Positions 16,960 to 26,114 of a stretch of DNA of 64,000 bases are shown here, piece after piece. Below the pieces are notes generated by a model. It was not told the DNA's origin and did no database searches. It saw nothing but the letters and a program-made list of their open reading frames with translations. Positions within the stretch are counted from its first letter, which is position 1, and each line of letters begins with the position of its first letter. The translations under genes were made by a program, and so were the position numbers. The DNA is from DATBGZ01 sp036557785 (lineage in GTDB: Bacteria; Actinomycetota; Actinomycetes; Mycobacteriales; Micromonosporaceae): NCBI GenBank assembly GCA_036557785.1, contig DATBGZ010000083.1, positions 9,833-73,832 on the forward strand, in the 5' to 3' direction.

Positions 16960-17696
16960 GGCTCACCGTGCTCGGTTGCGCGGGGAGCTTTCCGGGCCCG
17001 GACTCGCCCTGCTCCTCCTACCTCGTCGAGGCGGACGGATTCACGCTGCTCGTCGATTTCGGGACCGGGTCGCTCTCCGCACTGCAGCGCCACTTCTCGA
17101 TGACGTCGATCGACGCGATCGTGCTCAGCCACCTGCACGCCGACCACATCCTCGACGCATGCAGCTATATCGTCGTGCGCCGGTACGCTCCGGACGGGCC
17201 CTACCCGCGGCTGCCGGTCTACGGCCCGATGGGCACCGCGGGCCGCCTCGCCGCGGCTTACGGCGAGGACTCGCTCGACGACGTGTACGAGTTCCACGAG
17301 CTGCACTCGGGACAACTCACCATCGGCCCGTTCCTGGTGACGGTTGACCGGGTCAACCACCCGGTCGAGACGTACGGCATGCGCCTCGAGCACGAGGGCC
17401 GGGTGCTCGCCTACTCCGCCGACACCGCCCCCTGCGAGGCGCTGCTGCGCCTGGCCCACAAGGCGGACCTGTTCCTGTGCGAGGCGAGCTATCCGGACGG
17501 CGAGCCGAACCCGCCGGACCTGCACCTGACCGGCCGTGACGCGGGGGAGGCGGCGACCAAGGCGGGCGCCTCCCGGCTCGTCCTGACCCACCTGGTCGCC
17601 GCGTGGTGCAGCGAGGCGAACGTCGTCGAGTCCGCCTCGGCGGCCTTCGCCGGCCCGGTGGAGGTTGCTCGCACCGGCGCCCGGTACGAGGTGTAG
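16956..17696 (+). CDS. Metallo-beta-lactamase-fold phosphodiesterase-like protein (Rv1339 type)
   Basis: A 246-residue MBL-fold hydrolase. The HLHADH metal motif is at 59-64, further ligands are expected in DTAPC near 154 and the HLVAAW region near 213. The M. tuberculosis orthologue in the same place after murI (Rv1339) has been reported as an atypical cAMP phosphodiesterase; activity here is inferred from synteny. It is translationally coupled to murI. Confidence 0.85.
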   Translation: MRLTVLGCAGSFPGPDSPCSSYLVEADGFTLLVDFGTGSLSALQRHFSMTSIDAIVLSHLHADHILDACSYIVVRRYAPDGPYPRLPVYGPMGTAGRLAAAYGEDSLDDVYEFHELHSGQLTIGPFLVTVDRVNHPVETYGMRLEHEGRVLAYSADTAPCEALLRLAHKADLFLCEASYPDGEPNPPDLHLTGRDAGEAATKAGASRLVLTHLVAAWCSEANVVESASAAFAGPVEVARTGARYEV

Positions 17697-17720
17697 CCGG
17701 CCGGACGGGCGCGGCGGCGG

Positions 17721-17726
17721 TAGCGT
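17721..17726 (+). promoter_or_regulatory. -10 box (TAGCGT) for probable leaderless DUF2784 mRNA
   Basis: TAGCGT ends 6 nt before the GTG at 17733; there is no Shine-Dalgarno. Same pattern as mec and murI. Confidence 0.4.
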
Positions 17727-17732
17727 TTGCGC

Positions 17733-18221
17733 GTGCGCTACGACTGGCTCGTCGACGTGATCCTCACCGTCCACTTCGCCTACCTGGTGTACGTGGTGCT
17801 CGGCGGCTTCCTGGCCTGGCGCTGGCCCACGGCCTTCTTCGTGCATCTGGCCGCCGGCATCTGGGGTGTGCTGATCGTCATGGAGTGGGTCGACTGCCCA
17901 CTGACGTGGGCCGAGCACTGGGCGCGCCAGCGCAACGGTGAGACGCCCTCCAACGCGGGATTCATCGACCGATATGTCACCGGCGTCATCTATCCAGAGC
18001 AATATGTGCACCAGGTGCAGGGCGCCGTGGCCCTGGTGGTGGTCGGCTCCTGGATCGGGGCGCTGGTGCTCTGGCGGCGTCGCCGGGCCCGCCACGCCAA
18101 CGCAGTACCGCCGGACCAGGGTGCTGGCCCCGTCCAGCCGGACCCGGCGGTACGGCTCGCGATGACCGGCGACACGCAGGCCGATGGGCCGGAGCCGGGC
18201 CGTCACGCCGCTACCGTGTGA
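17733..18221 (+). CDS. DUF2784 family membrane protein
   Basis: A 162-residue protein with about three to four membrane helices (two in residues 8-55, another near 100-120), the family pattern WLVDVILTVHFAYLVYVVLGG and the polar segment EWVDCPLTWAEHWAR, in which Glu, Cys and Trp are typical of DUF2784. The C-terminal 40 residues are hydrophilic. Function unknown. The 3' end contains the putative ftsK promoter. Confidence 0.8.
   Translation: MRYDWLVDVILTVHFAYLVYVVLGGFLAWRWPTAFFVHLAAGIWGVLIVMEWVDCPLTWAEHWARQRNGETPSNAGFIDRYVTGVIYPEQYVHQVQGAVALVVVGSWIGALVLWRRRRARHANAVPPDQGAGPVQPDPAVRLAMTGDTQADGPEPGRHAATV
18212..18217 (+). promoter_or_regulatory. -10 box (TACCGT) for ftsK inside the end of DUF2784
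   Basis: TACCGT ends 7 nt before the ftsK ATG; the ATG has no clear Shine-Dalgarno. A leaderless transcript could start here, though co-transcription with DUF2784 is also possible. Confidence 0.35.
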
Positions 18222-18224
18222 GCC

Positions 18225-20696
18225 ATGGCCGGCCGGCGGCGTGCTGAGCATGAGGCCGCGCTGAGGTCGGCCCAGACCGCTCGCGCGGAGGTCGCTCGCG
18301 TCCGGCGTGCCGCCGCCAGAGCCGCGTCCCGAAAGACGACTGCCCAGAAGAAGAACTCGCCCGCCACCTCATTCGGTCTTATCGGTGTGGGAATCGCCGG
18401 ACTCTGGATGGGCCTCGCGCACGCGGTCGGTTGGATCGTGCGGGCCATCGGCCGTAAGGCCGCGACCGCGCGCGACCTGGATCGCACCCACCAGCGCGAT
18501 GGCGGCGCGCTGCTGCTGATCGGCCTCGGCGTCCTGCTCGCAGTCGCGGTGTACTGGGGCGGTGCAGGGCCAGTGGGGCGCTTCATCGCCTTCTGGACCC
18601 GATCGAGCATCGGCGCGATCACCGTCGCGCTGCCCCTGTTGCTCCTCCTGGGCGGGATCTGGCTCATGCGCGACCCTCCTGAGGACGGGCCGCGGGGGCG
18701 TGGGGTCGTCGGGTGGACGTCGCTGGTGCTCGCCGTCACCGGTCTGCTGCACCTGGGCAAGGGCCGGCCCACGGATCCGCTCGTCATGGATCGGGCGGGC
18801 GGCTGGGTCGGTCGCGCCGTGGGCGGTGGGCTCGCCGCCGCGGTGACGCCGATGGTCGCCGTGGTCCTGCTCGTGCTGTTGGCGGTCTTCGGCACGCTCG
18901 TCGTCACGGCCACGCCGATCAAACGCATTCCGGCGCGGTTGGCCGCGTTGTGGCGCTACCTCGTCGGCGGTCCGGAGCCGTCCCCTGTGGAGGGTGAGGT
19001 CCTCGACGACGAGGACGAGCTCGCACGGCCGCGGGCCCTGCGCCGCGGATCGGCTCGCCGGCGCCAGGGCGCGTACGCCGACGCCGAGTTCTACGACGAG
19101 CCGCTGCAGGAGGCGGTGGTGGTGGAGCGACGGCCGTTGTCGGTGCCGTCGACCCGGCGTCCGGAGCCGGCCGCGCCCGAGCACACGCCGCCGCCCGCGC
19201 GGTCCTACCAGCCCACGCTGCCACCGCCGGCCGACGACTACACGCTGCCGCCGATGAACCTGCTGCATCCGGGGGAGATGCCGCGCATCCGCAGCCGCGC
19301 CAACGACGAGGTGATCGCGGCGTTGCGCGGGGTGTTCGACCAGTTCGCCGTCGACGCGGCCGTGACCGGGTTCGCCCGCGGCCCGACAGTGACGCGCTAC
19401 GAGGTGGAGCTCGGCCCGGGGGTGAAGGTCGAGCGGATCACCCAGCTCTCCCGCAACATCGCCTACGCGGTGAAATCCCCCGATGTGCGGATCATCAGCC
19501 CGATCCCCGGCAAGTCCGCGGTGGGGGTGGAGATCCCCAACGCCGACCGGGAGAACGTGGCGATCGGCGACGTGCTGCGCTCCCGTACCGCGACGGCAGA
19601 CCACCACCCGCTGCTCGTCGCGCTCGGCAAGGACATCGAGGGCGGGTACGTCGTGGCGAACCTCGCCCGCATGCCCCACCTGCTCATCGCCGGGGCGACG
19701 GGCGCAGGCAAGTCCAGCATGCTCAACGCGTTGCTGATCTCGGTACTGATGCGGGCGACGCCGGAGCAGGTGCGCATGCTGCTCGTCGACCCCAAGCGGG
19801 TCGAGCTGACCGCGTACGAGGGCGTGCCGCACCTGGTCGCCCCGATCGTCACCCACCCGAAGCGGGCGGCCGAGGCCCTGGCGTGGGTCGTGCGTGAGAT
19901 GGAGCTGCGCTACGACGACCTCGCCGCCGCGAGTGTTCGGAATATCGATGAGTTCAATCGAAAGGTCCATGATGGGAAGCTGCGTCCGCTGCCCGGCAGC
20001 GACCGGGAGGTCCGGCCGTACCCCTATCTACTGGTCGTCGTCGATGAACTCGCCGACCTCATGATGGTGGCGCCACGTGACGTCGAGGACGCGGTCGTGC
20101 GGATCACCCAGCTCGCCCGCGCGGCCGGCATCCATCTCGTGCTCGCCACCCAGCGCCCGTCGGTCGACGTCGTCACCGGTCTGATCAAGGCGAACGTGCC
20201 GTCACGGTTGTCGTTCGCCACCTCGTCGCTCGCCGACTCGCGCGTCATCCTCGACCAGGCCGGAGCGGAGAAGCTCATCGGTCGGGGCGACGCGCTGTTC
20301 CTGCCCGCCGGTGCCGCCAAGCCGATCCGGGTCCAGGGTGCCTGGGTCGGCGAGGCCGAGATCAGCGACGTGGTGCGGCACAGTCGGCGCCAACGCGAGC
20401 CGGACTTCCGGCCCGACGTGCTCGAAGTCGCGACGCAGGAGCGCAAACGCATCGACGAGGAGGTGGGTGAGGACCTGCCGCTGCTGCGGCAGGCGGTCGA
20501 GCTCGTCGTGAGCTCCCAGTTCGGCTCGACCTCCATGCTGCAGCGCAAGCTGCGGGTCGGCTTCGCCAAGGCGGGCCGGCTCATGGACCTCATGGAGTCG
20601 CGCGGCATCGTGGGGCCGTCGGAGGGGTCGAAGGCACGCGAGGTGCTGGTGCCCCCGGACGAGCTCGACGACATCCTCGCCGACCTCGGCGGCTGA
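18225..20696 (+). CDS. ftsK: DNA translocase FtsK/SpoIIIE
   Basis: An 823-residue septal DNA pump. The N-terminal 35 residues are basic, followed by four membrane helices between about 45 and 245. A Pro-rich linker (260-350) leads to the RecA-like motor with Walker A GATGAGKSS near 490, Walker B LLVVVDELADLM near 600 and the C-terminal winged-helix gamma domain (about 760-823) that reads KOPS-type polar sequences. It moves chromosome ends through the closing septum. A short run of A/T-ending codons occurs in the conserved NIDEFNRK region (about 19938-19975). Confidence 0.96.
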   Translation: MAGRRRAEHEAALRSAQTARAEVARVRRAAARAASRKTTAQKKNSPATSFGLIGVGIAGLWMGLAHAVGWIVRAIGRKAATARDLDRTHQRDGGALLLIGLGVLLAVAVYWGGAGPVGRFIAFWTRSSIGAITVALPLLLLLGGIWLMRDPPEDGPRGRGVVGWTSLVLAVTGLLHLGKGRPTDPLVMDRAGGWVGRAVGGGLAAAVTPMVAVVLLVLLAVFGTLVVTATPIKRIPARLAALWRYLVGGPEPSPVEGEVLDDEDELARPRALRRGSARRRQGAYADAEFYDEPLQEAVVVERRPLSVPSTRRPEPAAPEHTPPPARSYQPTLPPPADDYTLPPMNLLHPGEMPRIRSRANDEVIAALRGVFDQFAVDAAVTGFARGPTVTRYEVELGPGVKVERITQLSRNIAYAVKSPDVRIISPIPGKSAVGVEIPNADRENVAIGDVLRSRTATADHHPLLVALGKDIEGGYVVANLARMPHLLIAGATGAGKSSMLNALLISVLMRATPEQVRMLLVDPKRVELTAYEGVPHLVAPIVTHPKRAAEALAWVVREMELRYDDLAAASVRNIDEFNRKVHDGKLRPLPGSDREVRPYPYLLVVVDELADLMMVAPRDVEDAVVRITQLARAAGIHLVLATQRPSVDVVTGLIKANVPSRLSFATSSLADSRVILDQAGAEKLIGRGDALFLPAGAAKPIRVQGAWVGEAEISDVVRHSRRQREPDFRPDVLEVATQERKRIDEEVGEDLPLLRQAVELVVSSQFGSTSMLQRKLRVGFAKAGRLMDLMESRGIVGPSEGSKAREVLVPPDELDDILADLGG

Positions 20697-20699
20697 GAC

Positions 20700-21854
20700 G
20701 TGCCGGCGCAGGAGCAGTCCGAGACGCGGGTGAGCCAGCTCGAGCTCTTCTTCGATCTGGTCTTCGTCTTCACCGTCACGCAGCTCACCGCGGTCTTGGC
20801 GGAGCACCTCACCTGGCGCGGCGCGGCCCAGGTGGTGCTGATGCTGAGCCTGCTCATGTGGATGTACGGCGGGTACGCCTGGCTGACCAACCTGATCTCG
20901 CCGAACAGCTCGCTGCGTCGCGGCCTCATGGTGATCGGCATGGGCGGCTTCCTCGCGATCTCGCTCGCCATCCCCGACGCGTTCGGCGCCACCGGGTGGG
21001 CCTTTGGTCTGGGCTACTTCGTCGTCAACATCGTCCACACCGGACTGTTCGTGGCGGCCGGAGGCGCCGGCCCGGTGCGGGCGTTTCGTAGCCTCGGTCC
21101 GCTCAACCTGCTCTCCGCGACCCTGATCCTCGTCGGCGGCTTCACCCCCGGCTCCTGGCAGTGGGGTCTGTGGATCGCGGCGGCGGTGGTGCAGTTCGCG
21201 TCCCCGTACCTCAACCCGATCGGTGCGTTCACCATCTCGCCGTCCCACTTCGTGGAGCGCCACGGCCTACTCATCGTCATCGCCCTCGGGGAGTCCGTCG
21301 TGGCGATCGGGCTGGGTGCGGCGGGCCTGGAGCTCGGGCCGGTGCTCCTGGTCACCGCGCTGTTGGGCCTGGCCCTGGCGTACCTGATCTGGTGGGTCTA
21401 CTTCGGCGGCAGCAACGAGACGACCGAGCAGGCGCTCATCGCGGTTCCGGCCCTCGATCGCGCCCGGGCCGCCATCCACGCGTTTGGATGGGCTCACCTG
21501 GGGATGTTTCTCGGCATCGTCGCGCTCGCCACCGGGGTCGAGAAGGCGGTCGCGCACGCCGACGGTCACCTGAGCGTGGGCGAGGCGGCCGTGCTCGGCG
21601 CGGGTCTGGCCGTGTTCCTCGCCAGCGACGTGCTGTTCCGCCTCATCCTGCGGATCCGTCCCGTGCTTCACCGCGCCATCTCGGTGGTGGTGGTGCTGTT
21701 GGCGGTGATCCCGGCCGCGATGGTCTCGGGTGCGCTCGGCATGGGCGTGGCCGTCGTGGTGCTCTCGGTCATGCTCATCTTCGAGGACCGCGCCCGTGGC
21801 GTGGCCTGGAGCGACACGTCCCACTGGACCACGCCGACCGGGAGCCGGCCCTAG
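20700..21854 (+). CDS. ltrA: Low temperature requirement A (LtrA) family membrane protein
   Basis: A 384-residue polytopic protein with roughly ten to twelve helices, recognised by the N-terminal ELFFDLVFVFTVTQL signature of LtrA (PF06772 type), a WMYGGYAWLTN segment, and a conserved polar patch ERHGLLIVIALGESVVAIG. The physiological role of the family is poorly defined; the name comes from a Listeria cold-growth mutant. The GTG start is 3 bp from the ftsK stop, so it may be co-transcribed. Confidence 0.85.
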   Translation: MPAQEQSETRVSQLELFFDLVFVFTVTQLTAVLAEHLTWRGAAQVVLMLSLLMWMYGGYAWLTNLISPNSSLRRGLMVIGMGGFLAISLAIPDAFGATGWAFGLGYFVVNIVHTGLFVAAGGAGPVRAFRSLGPLNLLSATLILVGGFTPGSWQWGLWIAAAVVQFASPYLNPIGAFTISPSHFVERHGLLIVIALGESVVAIGLGAAGLELGPVLLVTALLGLALAYLIWWVYFGGSNETTEQALIAVPALDRARAAIHAFGWAHLGMFLGIVALATGVEKAVAHADGHLSVGEAAVLGAGLAVFLASDVLFRLILRIRPVLHRAISVVVVLLAVIPAAMVSGALGMGVAVVVLSVMLIFEDRARGVAWSDTSHWTTPTGSRP

Positions 21855-21913
21855 CCGCACGGAGACAGGTGGAGTCCGCACAGGTCGGCCGGGGTTTCGG
21901 GGGTCCGGGTCGG

Positions 21914-21919
21914 TACCCT
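21914..21919 (+). promoter_or_regulatory. -10 box (TACCCT) for probable leaderless rimO mRNA
   Basis: TACCCT ends 6 nt before the rimO GTG, in the 71-bp gap after ltrA. It would start the rimO-pgsA-cinA operon. Confidence 0.45.
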
Positions 21920-21925
21920 CGGTGG

Positions 21926-23458
21926 GTGTCCCAGCCCCTGACCGTAACGGCCGGTGCGCCGCAGGGCTCCGCCATCGCGACGGGGCGGCGGGTCGCGCTG
22001 CTGACGCTCGGGTGCGCCCGCAACGACGTCGACTCCGAGGAGTTGGCGGCGCGCCTGGACGGCGAGGGGTGGGAGCTGGTCGCCGACGGCGATGGTGCCG
22101 ACGTGGTCGTGGTCAACACCTGTGGCTTCGTGGAGCAGGCGAAACGGGACTCCATCGACACCCTGCTCGCCGCCGCGGCCACCAGCGCCAAGGTGGTCGC
22201 CACCGGGTGCCTGGCGCAACGCTACGGACGGCAGCTCGCCGACTCCCTGCCGGAGGCGCACGCGGTGCTCAGCTTCGACGACTACCCGCAGATCTCGGCC
22301 CGCCTCGCCGACGTGCTCGCGGGGCGCCGGCCGCCGGCCCACGAACCCGGGGACCGGCGCGCGCTGCTGCCCATCACGCCAGTGCAGCGCCCGAAGGTCG
22401 CCGTCACGGCACCCGGGCACACGCGCGGCGGGCACACGCCCGGCGGTGGGGCGGTGCCGGCGCACCTGCGGCCGGTGCTGCGCAAGCGCCTGGACGATGG
22501 GCCGGTCGCCTCGCTCAAGCTCGCCTCCGGCTGCGATCGCCGCTGCGCCTTCTGCGCGATCCCGTCCTTCCGCGGAGCGTTCGTCTCCCGGAGCCCGGAC
22601 GAGCTGCTCGCCGAGGCGGAGTGGCTCGCCGCCCGGGGGGTCAGAGAGCTCGTGCTGGTCAGCGAGAACTCCACGTCGTACGGGAAGGATCTCGGCGACC
22701 CGCGGGCGCTGGAGAAGCTGCTGCCTCAGCTCGCCGCCGTGCCCGGCGTCGTGCGCGTGCGCCTGAGCTACCTGCAGCCCGCCGAGACCCGACCGGGACT
22801 CGTGCAGGCGATCGCGACCACGACCGGCGTCGCGCCGTACTTCGACCTGTCCTTCCAGCACGCCAGCGAGCCGGTGTTGCGACGCATGCGCCGGTTCGGG
22901 TCGACCGAGCGTTTCCTCGACCTGCTGGCGTCGCTACGGCAGCTCAACCCGTGGGCCGGCGCCCGCAGCAACGTGATCGTCGGCTTCCCCGGGGAGACCC
23001 GTGCCGACGTCAGCGAACTGGAACGGTTCCTCACCGCAGCCGGCCTCGATGCAATCGGCCTATTCGAGTACTCGGATGAAGATGGCACGGAGGCGGCCGG
23101 CATGGCGGGCAAGGTCAGCCGGGCCACGATCCGACGACGGTACGGGCGGCTGGGCACGCTTGCCGAGCAGTTGTGCAACCAGCGCGCCGAGGAGCGGGTC
23201 GGCACCGAGGTCGAGGTGCTGGTGGAGACCATCGATCCGGCCATCGAGGGCCGGGCGGGCCATCAGGGGCCCGAGGACGGCTCGACGCGGCTGGTCGCGG
23301 CGCCGGCGTTGCCCGTCCGGGTGGGTGACCTCGTGCGCGCCCGCGTGGTGGCGACGGACGGCGTGGATCTGGTCGCCATGCCAGTGGCGGTGCTCGACGC
23401 GGCGCCGGACGCGCACGTCACGGACCCGCCCGCCCGCGTCGCCCTGGGTCGGCCGTGA
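21926..23458 (+). CDS. rimO: Ribosomal protein S12 methylthiotransferase
   Basis: A 510-residue radical-SAM enzyme that methylthiolates an Asp of ribosomal protein S12. Order of domains: UPF0004 with the cluster cysteines in LGCARN, NTCGF and ATGCLA; radical SAM with C203-x3-C207-x2-C210 (CDRRCAFC); a C-terminal TRAM-like domain. A Gly/His-rich insert of about 20 residues (HTRGGHTPGGG) lies before the SAM domain and is probably a loop. The GTG start fits a leaderless transcript. It ends in a GTGA overlap with pgsA. Confidence 0.95.
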   Translation: MSQPLTVTAGAPQGSAIATGRRVALLTLGCARNDVDSEELAARLDGEGWELVADGDGADVVVVNTCGFVEQAKRDSIDTLLAAAATSAKVVATGCLAQRYGRQLADSLPEAHAVLSFDDYPQISARLADVLAGRRPPAHEPGDRRALLPITPVQRPKVAVTAPGHTRGGHTPGGGAVPAHLRPVLRKRLDDGPVASLKLASGCDRRCAFCAIPSFRGAFVSRSPDELLAEAEWLAARGVRELVLVSENSTSYGKDLGDPRALEKLLPQLAAVPGVVRVRLSYLQPAETRPGLVQAIATTTGVAPYFDLSFQHASEPVLRRMRRFGSTERFLDLLASLRQLNPWAGARSNVIVGFPGETRADVSELERFLTAAGLDAIGLFEYSDEDGTEAAGMAGKVSRATIRRRYGRLGTLAEQLCNQRAEERVGTEVEVLVETIDPAIEGRAGHQGPEDGSTRLVAAPALPVRVGDLVRARVVATDGVDLVAMPVAVLDAAPDAHVTDPPARVALGRP

Positions 23459-24075
23459 GCGGGTCGGCGGTCATGAAGCCCTCGCCGACGTCGCCCCGGC
23501 CGGGTGAGCCCCGGCTATTTACGGCGGCGAATGCGCTGACGCTGCTGCGGATCGCCCTGATCCCGGTCTTCGTGGTGCTGATGGTCGCCTCCGGGATGAG
23601 CGCCCCGGGATACCGGATCGGAGCAGCGCTCGCGTTCGTGGTCGCGTCCTTCACCGACTTCGTTGACGGGTTCCTGGCCCGGGCGATGAACCAGGTCACC
23701 CGGTTCGGACAGGTAGCCGACCCGATCGCGGACAAGGCGCTGACCGGGACCGCACTCGTGCTCCTGTCGATCTACGGCTCGCTGCCGTGGTGGGTCACCA
23801 TCGTGATCATGAGTCGGGAGATCGGCGTCACGCTGCTGCGGTTCTGGGTCATCAGGCATGGCGTGATCCCCGCCAGTCGCGGCGGCAAGGCCAAGACGGT
23901 GTTGCTGATCGCGGCGATCACCTGGTACATCTGCCCGTTCCCCCACCCGGTGGCGATGGTGGCGCCGTGGATCATGGCGGTGGCGACGATCGTCACGGTG
24001 GCGACCGGCATCGACTACGTGGCTCGGGCCCTGCGCTTGCGGGCGGCGGCTCGCGCGCCAGCCGAACGTGACTGA
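23455..24075 (+). CDS. pgsA: CDP-diacylglycerol--glycerol-3-phosphate phosphatidyltransferase family protein
   Basis: A 206-residue CDP-alcohol phosphatidyltransferase. The complete catalytic signature D-x2-D-G-x2-A-R-x8-G-x3-D-x3-D is present in two adjoining stretches, DFVDGFLAR and GQVADPIADK. About six membrane helices. Makes phosphatidylglycerol phosphate in the rimO-pgsA-cinA order usual in actinobacteria. The GTG overlaps rimO; an ATG at 23473 is an alternative start. Confidence 0.92.
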   Translation: MSGSAVMKPSPTSPRPGEPRLFTAANALTLLRIALIPVFVVLMVASGMSAPGYRIGAALAFVVASFTDFVDGFLARAMNQVTRFGQVADPIADKALTGTALVLLSIYGSLPWWVTIVIMSREIGVTLLRFWVIRHGVIPASRGGKAKTVLLIAAITWYICPFPHPVAMVAPWIMAVATIVTVATGIDYVARALRLRAAARAPAERD

Positions 24076-24571
24076 CCCGGCCCCCGGCACGACCGCGGCG
24101 TGGGTCATCGAGGCGCTGGTCGCGCGCGGCCAGACCCTGGCGGTGGCCGAGTCACTCACCGGTGGTCTGCTCGCCGCCACGATCGTCGACGTGCCCGGGG
24201 CCAGCCGCGCCTTCCGGGGCGGCCTGGTGGTCTACGCCACGGACCTCAAGACGAGCCTCGCCGGCGTGCCGGCGGATCTGCTCGCCACGGCCGGGCCGGT
24301 GCATCCGGCCACAGCCGCGGCGCTCGCCCTGGGCGCCCGGACCCGGTGCGCGGCAGACTGGGGCCTGGCGACCACGGGTGTGGCCGGACCGGATCCCCAG
24401 GATGGCGTGGCGGTGGGCACGGTCTACGTGGCGGTCAGCACCGCGGTGGCCGACGGCCGGGACAGCGTGCGCAGCCTTTCGCTGTCGGGTTCGCGCGCGC
24501 AGATCCGCGTGCGTACGGTCGCCGCCGCACTGGACCTGCTCGCGACCGCACTCGCCACGTCGCGCTCCTAG
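24068..24571 (+). CDS. cinA: CinA C-terminal domain protein (NMN deamidase family)
   Basis: A 167-residue stand-alone CinA amidase domain with the motifs AVAESLTGG near 25-35, VVYATDLKTSL near 57 and TTGVAGPDPQDG near 102. The family (PncC) deamidates nicotinamide mononucleotide, which would recycle NMN and complements the pncA-pncB pair elsewhere in the window; activity is inferred. The N-terminal MoaB-like domain of long CinA proteins is absent. GTG start, 8-nt overlap with pgsA. Confidence 0.9.
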   Translation: MTDPAPGTTAAWVIEALVARGQTLAVAESLTGGLLAATIVDVPGASRAFRGGLVVYATDLKTSLAGVPADLLATAGPVHPATAAALALGARTRCAADWGLATTGVAGPDPQDGVAVGTVYVAVSTAVADGRDSVRSLSLSGSRAQIRVRTVAAALDLLATALATSRS

Positions 24572-24654
24572 CCCAGGCGACCACGCAGGCGGTGACCCTG
24601 GATGTCGCTGAGCACGGATGCGGGTAGCCTGGCAACGATCGGCAGAGCAAGTCA

Positions 24655-24664
24655 GCAAGCTTGC
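24655..24664. promoter_or_regulatory. Perfect 10-bp palindrome upstream of clgR
   Basis: GCAAGCTTGC lies 48 nt before the clgR GTG in the cinA-clgR gap. A TANNNT box (TAGCCT) stands at 24625-24630. The palindrome could be an operator; it does not match the CGC-N5-GCG shape usually given for ClgR sites. Confidence 0.25.
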
Positions 24665-24712
24665 AGAGCGAACCATCCGGCTCCGTGGCGGCGCCGGTCC
24701 GAGGGGGTGGCC

Positions 24713-25144
24713 GTGATTCTCCTGCGCAAGGTCATCGGGGACGTCCTGCGCGCGCGCCGGCTCGCGCAGCACCGGACGCTGCGGGAGGTGTCGACCGCGG
24801 CGAACGTGAGCCTCGGCTACCTCTCCGAGATCGAGCGGGGACACAAGGAGGCGTCCAGCGAGCTGCTGGCCGCCGTCTGCGACGCGCTCGGCACCGGGCT
24901 CTCCGATGTGCTGGCCGACGTGACGGCCACGTATGCGCTGGTGGAGCAGATGGAGCAGGCGTTCACGCAGGCTGCCGAGCCCGTGCCCGCCGCCACCGTG
25001 GGTGCGGGCGTGGTCGAGGACTCGGTCACCGATGGCGACCTCACCGTCAGCGTGCGCAGCGATGGGCCACTTCGGACCACGCTCACGGCTCGACGCACCG
25101 ACCACGGGTCCACGCAGCGTGGGCTGGAGTCGTTGCTCGTCTGA
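24713..25144 (+). CDS. clgR: XRE/Cro-family transcriptional activator ClgR
   Basis: A 143-residue regulator. The helix-turn-helix (about 5-65) includes LREVSTAANVSLGYLSEIERG and the typical HKEASSELLAAVCDALG. In mycobacteria ClgR activates clp protease genes and pspA under envelope stress. Here pspA follows directly, 113 bp away, as in Rv2745c-Rv2744c. The GTG at 24713 has GAGGGGGTGG just upstream. The C-terminal 55 residues are longer than in the shortest orthologues and end in the LESLLV tail. clpS in the same window is a plausible functional partner. Confidence 0.88.
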   Translation: MILLRKVIGDVLRARRLAQHRTLREVSTAANVSLGYLSEIERGHKEASSELLAAVCDALGTGLSDVLADVTATYALVEQMEQAFTQAAEPVPAATVGAGVVEDSVTDGDLTVSVRSDGPLRTTLTARRTDHGSTQRGLESLLV

Positions 25145-25257
25145 GGCCAGCGCGCGGGTCGGCGCCACGCACGCCGGAGTCGGTGCGGTTCCTGACGCGG
25201 GTGGCTGCGGCCTGCCAAGATTAGGAAACGCGACACTGCTGGCAGGGAGGGCGCGAG

Positions 25258-26103
25258 ATGGCGAACCCGTTCGTCAAGGGGTGGAAGTACCTCATGGCGC
25301 TGTTCGGGGCGAAGATCGACGAGTACGCCGACCCGAAGGTGCAGATCCAGCAGGCGATCGAAGACGCGCAGCGCCAACACGCGGCGCTGGTGCAGCAGGC
25401 GGCGGCCGTGATCGGCAACCAGCGCCAGCTCGAGATGAAGCTCTCCCGGCAGCTCGGTGAGGTCGAGCAGCTCACCAACAACGCGCGGCAGGCGCTCGTC
25501 CTCGCCGACCATGCCCGCGGCAGCGGGGACAGCAAGAAGGCCGCCGACTACGAGTCCACCGCGCAGACCTTCGCCACCCAGCTCGTCGCCGCCGAGGCCT
25601 CGGTTGAGGATCTCAAGGCGCTGCACGACCAGGCGCTCAGCGCGGCGACCCAGGCCCGGCAGGCGGTCGAGAACAACGCGATGATGCTGCAGCAGAAGCT
25701 CGCCGAGCGGACCAAGCTGCTCAGCCAGCTCGAGCAGGCCAAGATGCAGGAGACCGTGGCTCGCTCGCTTGAGTCGATGGGGTCGCTCCAGGCGCCGGGC
25801 ACCACCCCGACGCTGGACGAGGTCCGGGACAAGATCGAGCGTCGCTACGCCACCGCCCTCGGCCGGGCTGACCTCGCCTCCAACTCGGTGGAGAGCCGGC
25901 GGCTGGAGGTGCAGAAGGCGACCCTGGACCTCGCCGGGTCCACGCGCCTGGAGGAGATCCGCCGGTCGATGGCGGCGCCGGTCGAGGCGGCCGAGCAGGC
26001 CCCGGCAGTCGAGGCGGGTACCCCCGTGCCGGCCGTGACCTCGGGTGAGCCGTCCGACGTCGAGACCACTCCGGTCGACGAGGCCGATCGCGAGCGGGCG
26101 TAG
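25258..26103 (+). CDS. pspA: Phage shock protein A family (PspA/IM30)
   Basis: A 281-residue peripheral membrane protein that is almost entirely coiled coil (about 25-220). The N-terminal amphipathic helix MANPFVKGWKYLMALF binds stressed membranes, and the family signature DPKVQIQQAIEDAQ follows. The C-terminal 50 residues are acidic and Pro-rich. The strong ribosome-binding site GGGAGGG precedes the ATG. It maintains envelope integrity and is expected to be under ClgR control. Confidence 0.95.
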   Translation: MANPFVKGWKYLMALFGAKIDEYADPKVQIQQAIEDAQRQHAALVQQAAAVIGNQRQLEMKLSRQLGEVEQLTNNARQALVLADHARGSGDSKKAADYESTAQTFATQLVAAEASVEDLKALHDQALSAATQARQAVENNAMMLQQKLAERTKLLSQLEQAKMQETVARSLESMGSLQAPGTTPTLDEVRDKIERRYATALGRADLASNSVESRRLEVQKATLDLAGSTRLEEIRRSMAAPVEAAEQAPAVEAGTPVPAVTSGEPSDVETTPVDEADRERA

Positions 26104-26114
26104 CGCGGCACTCC